64,000 nucleotides of DNA, taken from NCBI RefSeq assembly GCF_036057275.1, contig NZ_CP107945.1, positions 1,984,001 through 2,048,000 on the forward strand. The letters run 5' to 3'. The stretch comes from Streptomyces sp. NBC_00390 (GTDB taxonomy: Bacteria > Actinomycetota > Actinomycetes > Streptomycetales > Streptomycetaceae). A program made the position numbers and the translations under genes. The stretch's first letter is position 1. The number at the start of each line of letters is the position of its first letter. The notes under the pieces were generated by a model that made no database searches, was not told the origin of the DNA, and saw only the letters and a list, made by a program, of their open reading frames with translations. Below are positions 8,283 through 16,867 of the stretch, piece by piece.

Positions 8283-9283
8283 GAGGTGTCTCCGTTCGTG
8301 GTGCCGGTGGTGAGCAACAGCTTCCCGGTGGACACGCGGCCCTCCAGGGCCTGGTGGGCCTGTGCAGCCCGCTCCAGGGGGAAACTGCCGCCGATGTGGA
8401 CGTCGAGCCGGCCGCCCGCGACGAGGCCGAACACGGCGGCGGCTCGATGGGTCAGTTCACCAGCTGTGGCGATGTGGTGGTCGAGATTCGGCCGGGTGAC
8501 GAACACCGACCCGGCGGCGTTGAGCCGCTGCAGATCCACCGGCGGTACCCGTCCCCCTGACTGCCCGAAGACCGCGAGGGTGCCACGGGGGCGCAGCGAG
8601 TCCAGGCTCGCGTCGAAGGTGGGAGCGCCGACCCCGTCGTAGACCGCAGCCACTCCTTCGCCGTCGGTCAACTCCCTTACGGCGGCGGCGATGTCGTCCT
8701 GACCGTGCCGCAGGACCTGCCACGCTCCCGCCGCGCGGGCGGCCTTCTCCTTCTCGGCGGTCGACACCGTGCCGATGACCCGGCCGCCCCGCAGCCGTAC
8801 GAGCTGGCTGAGCAGCAGCCCCATGCCCCCGGCGGCGGCGTGCACGAGCACCGTGTCACCCGGCCGCACCTGGTAGGTGTCGTGGGTGAGGTAGTGCGCG
8901 GTCATCCCCTGCAGGATCACGGCGGCCGCCGTGGTGCAGGGCATCGTGTCCGGCACGGCGACGGCCCGGTGGGCGGGGATCACCGCGAGTTCGGCGTAGC
9001 CGCCGGGCTGGTTGGCCCAGGCGACCCGGTCGCCGATCCGGTGCGGGCCGGGGCCGGTGTCCGTCGCGGGCCCGACGGCGACGACGACTCCCGCGGCCTC
9101 GGCGCCCGGGACGAAGGGCAGTGGCCCGGGATAGACCCCCGAACGCCGGTAGACGTCGATGAAGTTGACGCCCGCCGCCTCGACCGCGACGAGAACGTCC
9201 CCGGGGCCCGGGCGTGGGTCCGCCGCCTCTTCGGCGCGCAGGACGTCCGGGGCGCCGAACTCCCGTACCAGGACCGCCTTCAT
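8279..9283 (-). CDS. Quinone-oxidoreductase-like MDR dehydrogenase (copy 1)
   Basis: This 334-residue zinc-independent medium-chain dehydrogenase has an NADPH loop VHAAAGGMGLLLSQL and a typical GVNFIDVYRRSGVYPGP segment. It lacks the catalytic zinc Cys/His cluster. ATG 9283 overlaps the aminotransferase stop, so it is translationally coupled. It is a paralogue of the gene at 19247-20209. Reduction of an enone or aldehyde intermediate is plausible; the reaction is not determined. Confidence 0.88.
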   Translation of the reverse strand: MKAVLVREFGAPDVLRAEEAADPRPGPGDVLVAVEAAGVNFIDVYRRSGVYPGPLPFVPGAEAAGVVVAVGPATDTGPGPHRIGDRVAWANQPGGYAELAVIPAHRAVAVPDTMPCTTAAAVILQGMTAHYLTHDTYQVRPGDTVLVHAAAGGMGLLLSQLVRLRGGRVIGTVSTAEKEKAARAAGAWQVLRHGQDDIAAAVRELTDGEGVAAVYDGVGAPTFDASLDSLRPRGTLAVFGQSGGRVPPVDLQRLNAAGSVFVTRPNLDHHIATAGELTHRAAAVFGLVAGGRLDVHIGGSFPLERAAQAHQALEGRVSTGKLLLTTGTTNGDTS

Positions 9284-10248
9284 GAGAGCGGGACCTCCGT
9301 GATCCACTGAGGGAAGCGGTCGTCCTCGCCGCGCATCAGCCGGCCGTAGGCCTCGGAGAGCCGGCGGGTCACCGGTCCGGGGGTCCCGTCGGCGACCCGC
9401 AGCCCGTCGATGGTCGTGACGGGAAGGATCTCCCAGGCCGTGCCCATGAAGAAGATCTCGTCGGCGAGGCAGAGCTCGCTGCGGTCCACCTCGCGTTCCT
9501 CGACCGGTACGCCTTGGGTACGCAGCAGGGCGAGCGCGGTGTCCCGGGTGATGCCGGGCAGGACGCCGCTGCTGAGCGAGGGGGTGGCGACGACGCCGTC
9601 GCGTACGAGCGCGAGGCAGGCGCCCGCGCCCTCGCTGACCTTGTGCCGTTCGTTCAGCATGACCGGCCAGTCATGGCCGTTCTCGCGGGCCTCCATCATG
9701 GCGAGCCGGCCGTTGTGGTAGTTCGAGAACGCCTTGGCGCGCGGCGGCATCGAGGACTCCCCGACCCGCAGCCAGGAGCTGACGGCGGCCCGGCAGCCGC
9801 GCTCCGTGTCGAGTGCGCTGCGGAACGGCCAGGAGTCGACGATCACTTCGCACAGCGCGTCGGCCGGGACCATCTGCTCCCGGATGATGCCGCCCGGGAA
9901 GGCCCAGGGCCGCAGATAGGCGTCCTGCCGGTAGTCGTTGGCGGTGAGCAGCTCCATCACGGCCCGGTGGAGTTCCTGCGCCGTGTGGGGCAGGGTGAGC
10001 CGGCACAGCCGTGCGGAGTCGGTGAGCCGGCGCAGGTGGTCGTCGAGCCGGAAGACCAGCAGCCGCTGTCCGTCGGCGGCGAGATAGGCCTTGATGCCCT
10101 CGAAGACGGCGGCGACGGAGGCATGGCCGACGGCGTTGACGTGGACGGCGGCCTCGTCCCAGGGCACGAGCGCGCCCGAGCGCCAGATCCACTCGGGGTT
10201 CGCGGTGCCGGGGCTGGCCAGGGTCTCGAGTGCGGCTGCGGTGGTCAT
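9280..10248 (-). CDS. Class IV (branched-chain type) PLP aminotransferase
   Basis: This 322-residue protein resembles IlvE. The PLP lysine lies in RAKAFSNYHNGRLA, the KxxxNYxxxxxA pattern of fold-type IV enzymes. ERHKVSEGAGACLALVRDG and the late ITRDTALALL segment bind the cofactor phosphate. It should transaminate a 2-keto acid to an L-amino acid, or the reverse. The start ATG at 10248 overlaps the stop of the HAD gene. In context it may aminate the keto acid made by the NeuB, transketolase and aldolase-like enzymes, giving an amino acid for ATP-grasp coupling (inference). Confidence 0.9.
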   Translation of the reverse strand: MTTAAALETLASPGTANPEWIWRSGALVPWDEAAVHVNAVGHASVAAVFEGIKAYLAADGQRLLVFRLDDHLRRLTDSARLCRLTLPHTAQELHRAVMELLTANDYRQDAYLRPWAFPGGIIREQMVPADALCEVIVDSWPFRSALDTERGCRAAVSSWLRVGESSMPPRAKAFSNYHNGRLAMMEARENGHDWPVMLNERHKVSEGAGACLALVRDGVVATPSLSSGVLPGITRDTALALLRTQGVPVEEREVDRSELCLADEIFFMGTAWEILPVTTIDGLRVADGTPGPVTRRLSEAYGRLMRGEDDRFPQWITEVPLS

Positions 10249-10928
10249 AGGGCGGGGGTCCCTTCGGTGCGGACTCCGTCCGCCAGGAGGTCGTAGTGGG
10301 TCAGGGAGGGCAGTACGACATCGGCGTGTGCCAGCTCGCCCGGGTTTCCGGCGCCGTTGGGCACGGCGACGCAGCGCAGTCCGGCGGCCTTGGCCGCGCG
10401 CACGCCGATCGCCGAGTCCTCGAAGGCGACCACGGCGGCGCCGGGGTGGCCGAGACGGCGCAGGGCCAGCTCGTACAGGTCCGGGTGCGGCTTGTGGCGC
10501 TCGGCGAGGTCTCCGGTCACCAGGAACGCGAAGCGGTTGCGCACACCGAGCCGGTCCAGATGCGGTGCCACCCATGCGTGCGGTGCGCTGGAGACGACGG
10601 CGGCCGGCACTCCCATGCCCCCGGCGGTGTCGAGCAGTTCACGCACGCCGGGCCGTAGCGGCTCGCTGCGGCACAGCCGCCCCTTGCGCTCCTTTCGCCG
10701 CGCCACCAGGGCGGGCACGTCCGCGCCGCCGATCAGCTCCGCGAGACGGCCGGCGGCCAGTGCCTCGCCGTCGGCGCGGCCCACCATGGAGCGCCACAGC
10801 TGGTCCGGGAACCGGAGTCCGCACTCGGCGTAGATCTCCTGCCAGGCGAGGTGTCCGCAGCGTTCGGTGTCGCAGATGAGCCCGTCGAAGTCGAACAGGA
10901 GGGCGTCCGGTGCGGCCGTTGCCGTCAT
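10245..10928 (-). CDS. HAD-superfamily phosphatase (beta-phosphoglucomutase-like subfamily)
   Basis: This 227-residue protein has HAD motif I LLFDFDGLICDTE, motif II VVSSAPHAW, motif III lysine in RHKPHPDLY and motif IV VAFEDSAIGVRAAKAAG. The cap domain lies between motifs I and II. It is likely to dephosphorylate a sugar or sugar-acid phosphate made by the neighbouring transketolase/NeuB steps. ATG 10928 overlaps the stop of the flavin oxidase. Confidence 0.9.
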   Translation of the reverse strand: MTATAAPDALLFDFDGLICDTERCGHLAWQEIYAECGLRFPDQLWRSMVGRADGEALAAGRLAELIGGADVPALVARRKERKGRLCRSEPLRPGVRELLDTAGGMGVPAAVVSSAPHAWVAPHLDRLGVRNRFAFLVTGDLAERHKPHPDLYELALRRLGHPGAAVVAFEDSAIGVRAAKAAGLRCVAVPNGAGNPGELAHADVVLPSLTHYDLLADGVRTEGTPAL

Positions 10929-12256
10929 CGGGCGGCCCCGGCGGGTGCCACGGCCGTCACCGGCCCGAGGACGTTGTCCGCGTACTCGTTGGAGAACACC
11001 CCGGCCGGGTCGAGCAGGGCGCGGATGCGCTGGAAGTCCTTCCAGCGCGGGTAGCGCGGAGCGAGCACTTCGGCGGTGGCCGTGTGCGCCTTGCCCCAGT
11101 GCGGACGTGCCTCGAACTCGCGCAGCACATGTTCGGCCGCGCGCAGGATCTCGATCTGGCCGGCGGTGCGCGGAACGGTGAGGTTGAGATAGCCCGTGGC
11201 GCGTCCGTAGGCCGGGCTGAGCGGCAGATCGTCGCCCGCGCCGACCCGTACGAGGACCGAGTACGGCGAGTAGGCGCCGAGCCTGCGCAGCACGGGCCGC
11301 AGGGCCCGCAGCGCCTCGGCCGTGCGGCCGAGCGGCAGCGCGTGCTCCATCGCCAGGAACTTCACCGGCTGCGGGAAGGTGAAGACCCGGTGACTGGCGT
11401 CGGTGTACGGCGCGTCGGGCCACAGGCCGCCGAGATGGCGGGTCAGCCAGGGCACGGTGGACGCGCCGCCGGCCCGGCCGGCCTGACCGGTCAGCCCGCA
11501 CCGCACCTCGTCCAGGGTGGTGGCGTAGCGACGCAACGGGGCGCGCGGCGTGGGCGGTTCGTCGGTGCGGTCGACGGAGCGGAGGCTGACCTGGTCGGTC
11601 CAGGGCAGCCAGTTGAGGCTAGGGTGCTCGCTCTGTCCCGCCCAGTCGGTGAAGCGCTCCAGCAGCGCGTCCAGGGGCTCGGAGCGCAGCTGGTGCCGGA
11701 GGTTGAACTGGGGTACGCAGCGCAGGGTGACGGTGGTGAGCACGCCGAGCGTGCCCAGCGCGGTGCGTACGCTCGCCCACAGGTCCGGGTCGTCGCCCGG
11801 GCCGATGTCGCGCACCTCGCCGTCGGCGGTCGCGAGGCGGACCCGGGTGACCTGCCCGGACAGCGGCTGATGCGCCAGGCCGGTGCCGTGGTTGCCGGTG
11901 GACAGGGCACCCGCAACCGTCTGGTCGGCGAGGGTGCCGATGTTCTCCAGGGCGAGTCCCTGCCGGTCGAGCGTCTCGCACAGGGTGCCGATCCGCGTGC
12001 CGGCGCGGACGGTGACCTCACCGGCCGCGCGGTCGACGGCGACGACCCCGGTGTACGAGGTCAGGTCGAGCAGCACGCCCGGTGTGGTCGCCAGACGGTT
12101 GAACGAATGGCCGGTGCCGGCCGCCCGCACGGTCAGTCCGCTGCCGGCGGCGGCGCGCACCGCCTGGACGATCTCGTCCTCGCCGGTGGGGCGGAGGAGC
12201 TGCGCGGGAGCGCAGCCGACCGTGCCCGACCAGGTGCGCCAGGTGGATCGCTGCAC
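10925..12256 (-). CDS. FAD-linked aldonolactone/alditol oxidase-like enzyme (ALO family)
   Basis: This 443-residue VAO-type flavoprotein has an N-terminal PCMH FAD domain (GTGHSFNRLATTPG, GTLADQTVAGALSTGNHGTG, where the His in this region is a usual flavin attachment site) and the ALO C-terminal RPHWGKAH signature near residue 400. Relatives oxidise aldono-1,4-lactones, alditols or xylitol with O2. GTG 12256 was selected because AGGAG lies 6 bases upstream and the length fits the family. Its presence next to sugar-type RmlD, HAD and NeuB genes points to oxidation of a sugar alcohol or lactone intermediate. Confidence 0.85.
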   Translation of the reverse strand: MQRSTWRTWSGTVGCAPAQLLRPTGEDEIVQAVRAAAGSGLTVRAAGTGHSFNRLATTPGVLLDLTSYTGVVAVDRAAGEVTVRAGTRIGTLCETLDRQGLALENIGTLADQTVAGALSTGNHGTGLAHQPLSGQVTRVRLATADGEVRDIGPGDDPDLWASVRTALGTLGVLTTVTLRCVPQFNLRHQLRSEPLDALLERFTDWAGQSEHPSLNWLPWTDQVSLRSVDRTDEPPTPRAPLRRYATTLDEVRCGLTGQAGRAGGASTVPWLTRHLGGLWPDAPYTDASHRVFTFPQPVKFLAMEHALPLGRTAEALRALRPVLRRLGAYSPYSVLVRVGAGDDLPLSPAYGRATGYLNLTVPRTAGQIEILRAAEHVLREFEARPHWGKAHTATAEVLAPRYPRWKDFQRIRALLDPAGVFSNEYADNVLGPVTAVAPAGAAR

Positions 12257-12506
12257 GTGTACTCCTATTCCTTGTGGCTCGGCTCGCCTCCGGGGCGCCC
12301 AAGACGGCGTCGACGGTCGATCGTGCTCGGTCCCTCGTTCCTCGGGACCTGCGCGCGTCCTCCCTCTCGACGCCGCCGCGCCCCTTCGGCTCACTCGCCC
12401 ATGGCGTGGATGCTCCTGCTCGGGCGCGCGCAGTGGCGCTCCCGGACGTGCCGCCCCTGCGGCAGGGTCCGGCCCGGCGACGGGCCATGCAGGCAGGGAC
12501 ACGTAC

Positions 12507-13385
12507 TCACTGCTGCGCGCAGAACCGTTCCAACGCGTCCCGCCAGTGCGGCAGGGTCAGGCCCAGGGCTGCCGACCGGGCGGTGGACAGCGACGAGTCG
12601 CGCGGCCGGCCGCCGACGAAACCGCACTCCGCCATGGTCAGCGGCTTGGGTTCGGGCAGGTCGGGACGGAGTTCACGCAGGGCGAGGCCGACGTCGTACC
12701 AGCTCGCCCTGCCCGCGTTGGCGACGTGGATCGTGCCGCTGACCGGCTCGGGGCGGGTGAGCAGGAAGACCAGGGCCCGGGCCAGGTCCACGGTGTACGT
12801 GGGCAGGCTGTACTGGTCCGCGACCAGGGCGGCCGGTTCTCCGGTGACGCCCTGGCGCAGCGCGGCCAGCACCACGTCGACCCGCTCGTCCGCCCCGCCG
12901 AACAGCCATGAGGTGCGGACGGACAGGGCCCGGTCGTCCAGCAGAGCGCAGATGCGCTCGCCGGCCAGCTTGGTCAGCCCGTACACGCTCAGCGGGCTGG
13001 GCAGATCGGTCTCCCGGTAGCCGCCCTCGGGCGGGGTGGCCCCGTCGAAGACGTAGTCGCTGGAGATGTGGACCAGCCGGGCGCCGGTGCGGCGGCAGGC
13101 GTCGACGACATTGCGTACGCCCGCGACGTTGACGCGCAGCGCCATCGCCGGGTCCCGCTCGCAGTCGTCGACGACGGCGTGGGCCGCGGTGTGGACGACG
13201 ACATCGGGCCGGAAGGCGTCGATCGAGCGGGCGACCGCCGCCGCGTCCGCGATGTCGTGGTCCTTGAGCGAGACGCCCCGGACCTGCCAGCCGCCGGCCG
13301 CGTCGTCGGCGGCCAGTGCGGCGGTGAGGGCGGTGCCGAGCATGCCGTCCGCCCCGGTGAGATACAGCCGGGTCGGTCCGCTCAT
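12507..13385 (-). CDS. RmlD-like dTDP-4-dehydrorhamnose reductase family SDR
   Basis: This 292-residue extended SDR has the NAD(P) loop LTGADGMLGTAL, the HTAAHAVVDDCE strand, SSDYVFDG and the catalytic YGLTK (YxxxK). It follows the RmlD/MAT2B pattern. No RmlA, B or C partner is visible, so rhamnose synthesis is unlikely and the substrate is probably another sugar-derived ketone. ATG 13385 shares one base with the RraA-like stop (TGATG). A gap of about 250 bases separates it from the flavin oxidase downstream. Confidence 0.87.
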   Translation of the reverse strand: MSGPTRLYLTGADGMLGTALTAALAADDAAGGWQVRGVSLKDHDIADAAAVARSIDAFRPDVVVHTAAHAVVDDCERDPAMALRVNVAGVRNVVDACRRTGARLVHISSDYVFDGATPPEGGYRETDLPSPLSVYGLTKLAGERICALLDDRALSVRTSWLFGGADERVDVVLAALRQGVTGEPAALVADQYSLPTYTVDLARALVFLLTRPEPVSGTIHVANAGRASWYDVGLALRELRPDLPEPKPLTMAECGFVGGRPRDSSLSTARSAALGLTLPHWRDALERFCAQQ

Positions 13386-14059
13386 CACAGGTGACCGAAC
13401 TCTTCGAGCAGCTCCAGCACGGTCGCTCCGGAGGAGATCTTCTCCCGGATGGTGCGTTCCTTGCCGATGTTGAGCCGGGTGCCTTCCAGCACGTCCTGGG
13501 CGAGGACGGGCGGGACGACGGCGATGCCGTTCTCGTCCGCGACGAGGATGTCGCCGGGGTTGATGACCTGACCGCCCACCACGACGGGCACGTTGACCTG
13601 GACGGGCTCGGTGCGGTCGTGCACGGCGGTCGGCGAGGGCCGCGGCACCGTGGACCTGTACCAGAGCGGGAAGTCCAGGTCGCGGATCTCGTCGACGTCC
13701 CGCACGGCGCCGTCGACGATGCCCGCGGCGATCCCCGCCTTGAGGGAGAGGGTGGACATCAGCCCGCCCCACATGGCGGTCAGCGGGGTGCCGTGACAGG
13801 CCACGACGATGACGTCGCCGGGCTCGGCGCGGGCGAGCACCGGCATGCAGTCGACGAGGTCGTCGATGGACAGGTTCACGGTGAGGGCGGGGCCGACGAC
13901 CTTGTGCGTGTGGCGCACGGTCGAGAAGCCGCCGATCGCGCCGACGCGGCGGCGGGCGTCGGTCACCAGACAGCTGGGGCTGTACTCCTTGAGGACCTCG
14001 CGGAACGCGTCCACGATCTCCTGGGGCGGTCGCGTGAGGTCGTTGTAGACCGTTTCCAT
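13385..14059 (-). CDS. RraA / HMG-aldolase-like family protein
   Basis: This 224-residue protein has the signature GGLMSTLSLKAGIAAGIVDG followed by AVRD (the G-x20-R-D arrangement that binds divalent metal and pyruvate-type substrates in HMG/CHA aldolases) and the C-terminal GDILVADENGIAVVP. The family includes the RNase E regulator RraA, but many members are class II pyruvate aldolases or oxaloacetate decarboxylases. In this sugar-acid context an aldolase or decarboxylase role is preferred over RNase regulation. Confidence 0.85.
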   Translation of the reverse strand: METVYNDLTRPPQEIVDAFREVLKEYSPSCLVTDARRRVGAIGGFSTVRHTHKVVGPALTVNLSIDDLVDCMPVLARAEPGDVIVVACHGTPLTAMWGGLMSTLSLKAGIAAGIVDGAVRDVDEIRDLDFPLWYRSTVPRPSPTAVHDRTEPVQVNVPVVVGGQVINPGDILVADENGIAVVPPVLAQDVLEGTRLNIGKERTIREKISSGATVLELLEEFGHL

Positions 14060-14111
14060 CAGTACGTACTCCTGTTCAGCAGGGCTCGGCGGGATTCGGG
14101 CTCGGCAGAGC

Positions 14112-16025
14112 TCAGCGGGTGACGGCAGCGCGCAGGGCGTCGGCGAGCGCGGCAGCGTCCAGGCCGTGTGCGGCCAGGGCCTCCGGCTCGGTGCCGCACC
14201 GGGGCACCTCGGTGAGACCGATCCCGTGGAAGCGGGGTGCGGTGTCGAGACCCAGTTCCAGCAGGGCCCGGGCGACGGTGTCGGCCTGCCCGCCCTGCGT
14301 GTAGTGGTTCTCGACCACGGTCAGTGTTGTGGCGCGCGCGACCAGTTGGGCCAGCCACTGGGGGTCCGCCCGGTTCAGCCAGGGCAGTTCCACCACCGTC
14401 AGCTCGATACCTTCGGCGGCCAGCGACTCGGCCGCGTAGAGCAGCTGCGCGAGGACGACGGGGCCCGAGCCGATGGCGACGGCACCTCCTCCCTCGCGCA
14501 CCACCCGGCCGTGTCCGACGCGCAGCGGCGCCGCGGGCAGGGCGTCCACCTCGCTGCGCACGGGCGCGGAGACCAGCCGCAGATACACGCTCTCGGCGGC
14601 AGCGGCGCAGAACTCCACGGCGGCGCGGACCCCGGCCGCGTTGGCGGGTTCCAGGACCAGCAGACCTGGTACGGCGCCCAGCGCGCTGATGTCCCGCACC
14701 GCTTGGTGGGAGTGGCCGGGGGCGGCGGGCAGCAGTCCCGCGAGCGAGCCCGTGTAGACGATCCGGCGTCCCTCGGTGGCGTTGTTGTAGATCTGCTCGT
14801 TGGGTCGGGAGTGCAGGAAGCAGGAGAAGGAGTGGACGAAGGGCAGCCGGCCGCCCGCGGCGAGGCCGCCGGCCGCGGACACCATGTCCTGCTCCGCGAT
14901 CCCGAATTCGAAGAACCGGTCCGGGAACTGCTCGGAGAACGGAATGAGCCCGGTGTCCAGGACCAGGTCGGCGTCGAGTGCGACCACCCGCGCGTCGCGG
15001 CGGGCGAGCTCCACCAAGGCCTCGCCGTAGACCTGCGGCAGTCGCTTCGGTGCCACGTCGACGGCCGGTGCGGGGGCCGGGGCCACTTCCTCGGTGCGCA
15101 GCTCGCCCAGGCCGTGCCTCTCCAGCAACTCTGCCGCAGCCGCCGCGAGTTCGGCGTAGGCGGAGCGGTGGTCGTCGGCGGAGGGGGCGCCGCTGTGGAA
15201 GCGGTACATCCACTCGCCCTCGCGGAGGGAGGTGGTGGCCGCGAAGGTGTCGCAGCCGGCGCCCTTGACGGTGTCGGCGATGATCACGGCCGGTCCGTCG
15301 GGGAAGCTCTCGGCGCGTTTACGGAAGACGGCCTCCAGCTCCATCGGGTCGTTGCCGTCGCAGCGCAGCGCTCCCCAGCCGAAGGCGCGGAACTTGGCCT
15401 CCAGGTCGCCGAGATCGCTGACATCGGCGACCCAGGTGTCGGACTGGATCTTGTTGTGGTCGACGATGACGGTGAGCTCGCGCATGCCGTGCCGCACGGC
15501 CCCGGCGAGCGCCTCCCAGTTCTGCCCCTCCTGCAACTCGCCGTCGCCGGTCAGCACGTAGACCCGTCGGGCGCGGCCGTGCAGCCGGTCGGCGAGGATC
15601 AGGCCCTTGGCCTTGGAGATGCCCATGCCGAGCGAGCCGGTGTTGAACGGCATGTGCGGGGTGTGCACATCGGGGTGGCCCGGCAGCCCGTCGATCCGGC
15701 GCAGTGCGTGCACCAGCTCCTCGTCGAGCGCACCGAGGCCGATGAGCGCGGCGTACAGGCCGGGCGCGTCGTGCCCCTTGGAGGAGAAGTAGACGTCGCC
15801 GTCGTCATCGAACGGCCGTCGCATCTCGCTCAGATGAAGATGGGTGACGATGTCGGCTGCGCTGAAGCTGGAGCCCAGATGGCCGGATCCGGCCCGCATG
15901 ATCATGTAGAGGGTGTTGATCCGGCTGAGCGTGCTCACGGCTCGCGCCCGGTCGTACGGGTCGGGGATCTGCTCGCGTACCCGGGCGAACTCGGCCGCCG
16001 GCACCCAGTGCAGGGTGGTGGTCAT
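14112..16025 (-). CDS. Transketolase (full length, secondary-metabolism copy)
   Basis: This 637-residue ThDP enzyme has an N-terminal domain with GSGHLGSSFSAADIV and the ThDP-Mg motif TGDGELQEGQNWEA, a central Pyr domain (ALDADL…FFEFGIAEQDM with the catalytic Glu) and a C-terminal transketolase domain. Both halves are fused, unlike the split TktA/TktB of many clusters. It would move a two-carbon ketol unit between sugars or onto an unusual aldehyde acceptor. ATG 16025 lies 25 bases after the SDR stop. Proximity to NeuB suggests it prepares or elongates the sugar aldehyde used in PEP condensation (inference). Confidence 0.93.
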   Translation of the reverse strand: MTTTLHWVPAAEFARVREQIPDPYDRARAVSTLSRINTLYMIMRAGSGHLGSSFSAADIVTHLHLSEMRRPFDDDGDVYFSSKGHDAPGLYAALIGLGALDEELVHALRRIDGLPGHPDVHTPHMPFNTGSLGMGISKAKGLILADRLHGRARRVYVLTGDGELQEGQNWEALAGAVRHGMRELTVIVDHNKIQSDTWVADVSDLGDLEAKFRAFGWGALRCDGNDPMELEAVFRKRAESFPDGPAVIIADTVKGAGCDTFAATTSLREGEWMYRFHSGAPSADDHRSAYAELAAAAAELLERHGLGELRTEEVAPAPAPAVDVAPKRLPQVYGEALVELARRDARVVALDADLVLDTGLIPFSEQFPDRFFEFGIAEQDMVSAAGGLAAGGRLPFVHSFSCFLHSRPNEQIYNNATEGRRIVYTGSLAGLLPAAPGHSHQAVRDISALGAVPGLLVLEPANAAGVRAAVEFCAAAAESVYLRLVSAPVRSEVDALPAAPLRVGHGRVVREGGGAVAIGSGPVVLAQLLYAAESLAAEGIELTVVELPWLNRADPQWLAQLVARATTLTVVENHYTQGGQADTVARALLELGLDTAPRFHGIGLTEVPRCGTEPEALAAHGLDAAALADALRAAVTR

Positions 16026-16050
16026 GGCTGACTCCGTAGGTCGTGGGTGG

Positions 16051-16863
16051 TCACCAGCACACGAATCCGCCGTCGACGACGAGTTCGGTCCCGGTGACAT
16101 AGCGGCTCATGTCGGAGGCGAGGAACAGCAGCGGTCCGACGAGGTCGTCCTCGGTCGCCATGCGCCGCAGGGGAACCCGGGCGGTGAACTTCTCCCGGAA
16201 CTGCGGGTCCTGTCCGCCCAGCACCCCGCCGGGCGAGAGGGTGTTGACGCGGACACCGGACGGTCCCCAGAGGGTGGCCAGATAGCGCGTCAGTGCGGCG
16301 ACCCCGGCCTTGGACATGCCGTAGGCGGGCGGTTTGAGGAACGGCGGGTCCAGCTCGATGTGGTCGTAGAAGCGCGGGTCCGGTGCGACGGTCCCGTACA
16401 GCGAACCGACGTTGATCACCGAGCCCCGCCGGCGCCGGGCCATCTCGGTGCCGAACACCTGGCAGGTACGCAGCACCCCGGCCGCGTTCACGTCGAGGAC
16501 GGCGCTGGAGAGCTCCTCGGGGATGTCCTCGAAGAGCCAGCTGCCCGACTGCGCGGACGGCGGCTGGTCGATGCCGGCGTTGTTGACGAGGACGGCGGGC
16601 GGGCCCAGCCGGGTGAGGCAGTCGTCCAGGGCGTGCTGCAGGCTGCTGCGGTCGGTGACGTCGCCGTACTGGAAGGCGAACCGGCCGGCACCCCCGCCCT
16701 GGGCATCCTCGGCGTACTGCTTGAGCGCCCCGTCCTCGGGCTCGACCCGGTCGAGCCCGAAGACGTCGGCACCCGCCTGGAGCAGAGCCCTGGTCCACAC
16801 CCGGCCGAGCTTTCCGCCCACTCCGGTGACCACGGCGACTCTGCCGGTCAGGTCGGACACCAC
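16051..16863 (-). CDS. Short-chain dehydrogenase/reductase
   Basis: This 270-residue classical SDR has the cofactor loop VVTGVGGKLG, VNNAGI and the catalytic AYGMSK (YxxxK), and ends VDGGFVCW. It starts at tandem GTG codons (16863/16860) four bases after the NeuB stop, so it is coupled to NeuB. It oxidises or reduces a hydroxyl of the sugar-acid intermediate; direction is not known. Confidence 0.88.
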   Translation of the reverse strand: MVSDLTGRVAVVTGVGGKLGRVWTRALLQAGADVFGLDRVEPEDGALKQYAEDAQGGGAGRFAFQYGDVTDRSSLQHALDDCLTRLGPPAVLVNNAGIDQPPSAQSGSWLFEDIPEELSSAVLDVNAAGVLRTCQVFGTEMARRRRGSVINVGSLYGTVAPDPRFYDHIELDPPFLKPPAYGMSKAGVAALTRYLATLWGPSGVRVNTLSPGGVLGGQDPQFREKFTARVPLRRMATEDDLVGPLLFLASDMSRYVTGTELVVDGGFVCW

Positions 16864-16867
16864 AGGG

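Noticed and set aside
12507..13385. dTDP-rhamnose pathway
   Set aside because: RmlA, RmlB, RmlC and glycosyltransferases are absent; only an RmlD-like fold is seen.
13385..14059. RraA as an RNase E regulator
   Set aside because: The motif set also fits pyruvate-type aldolases, and the position inside a sugar-acid operon makes RNA regulation unlikely.
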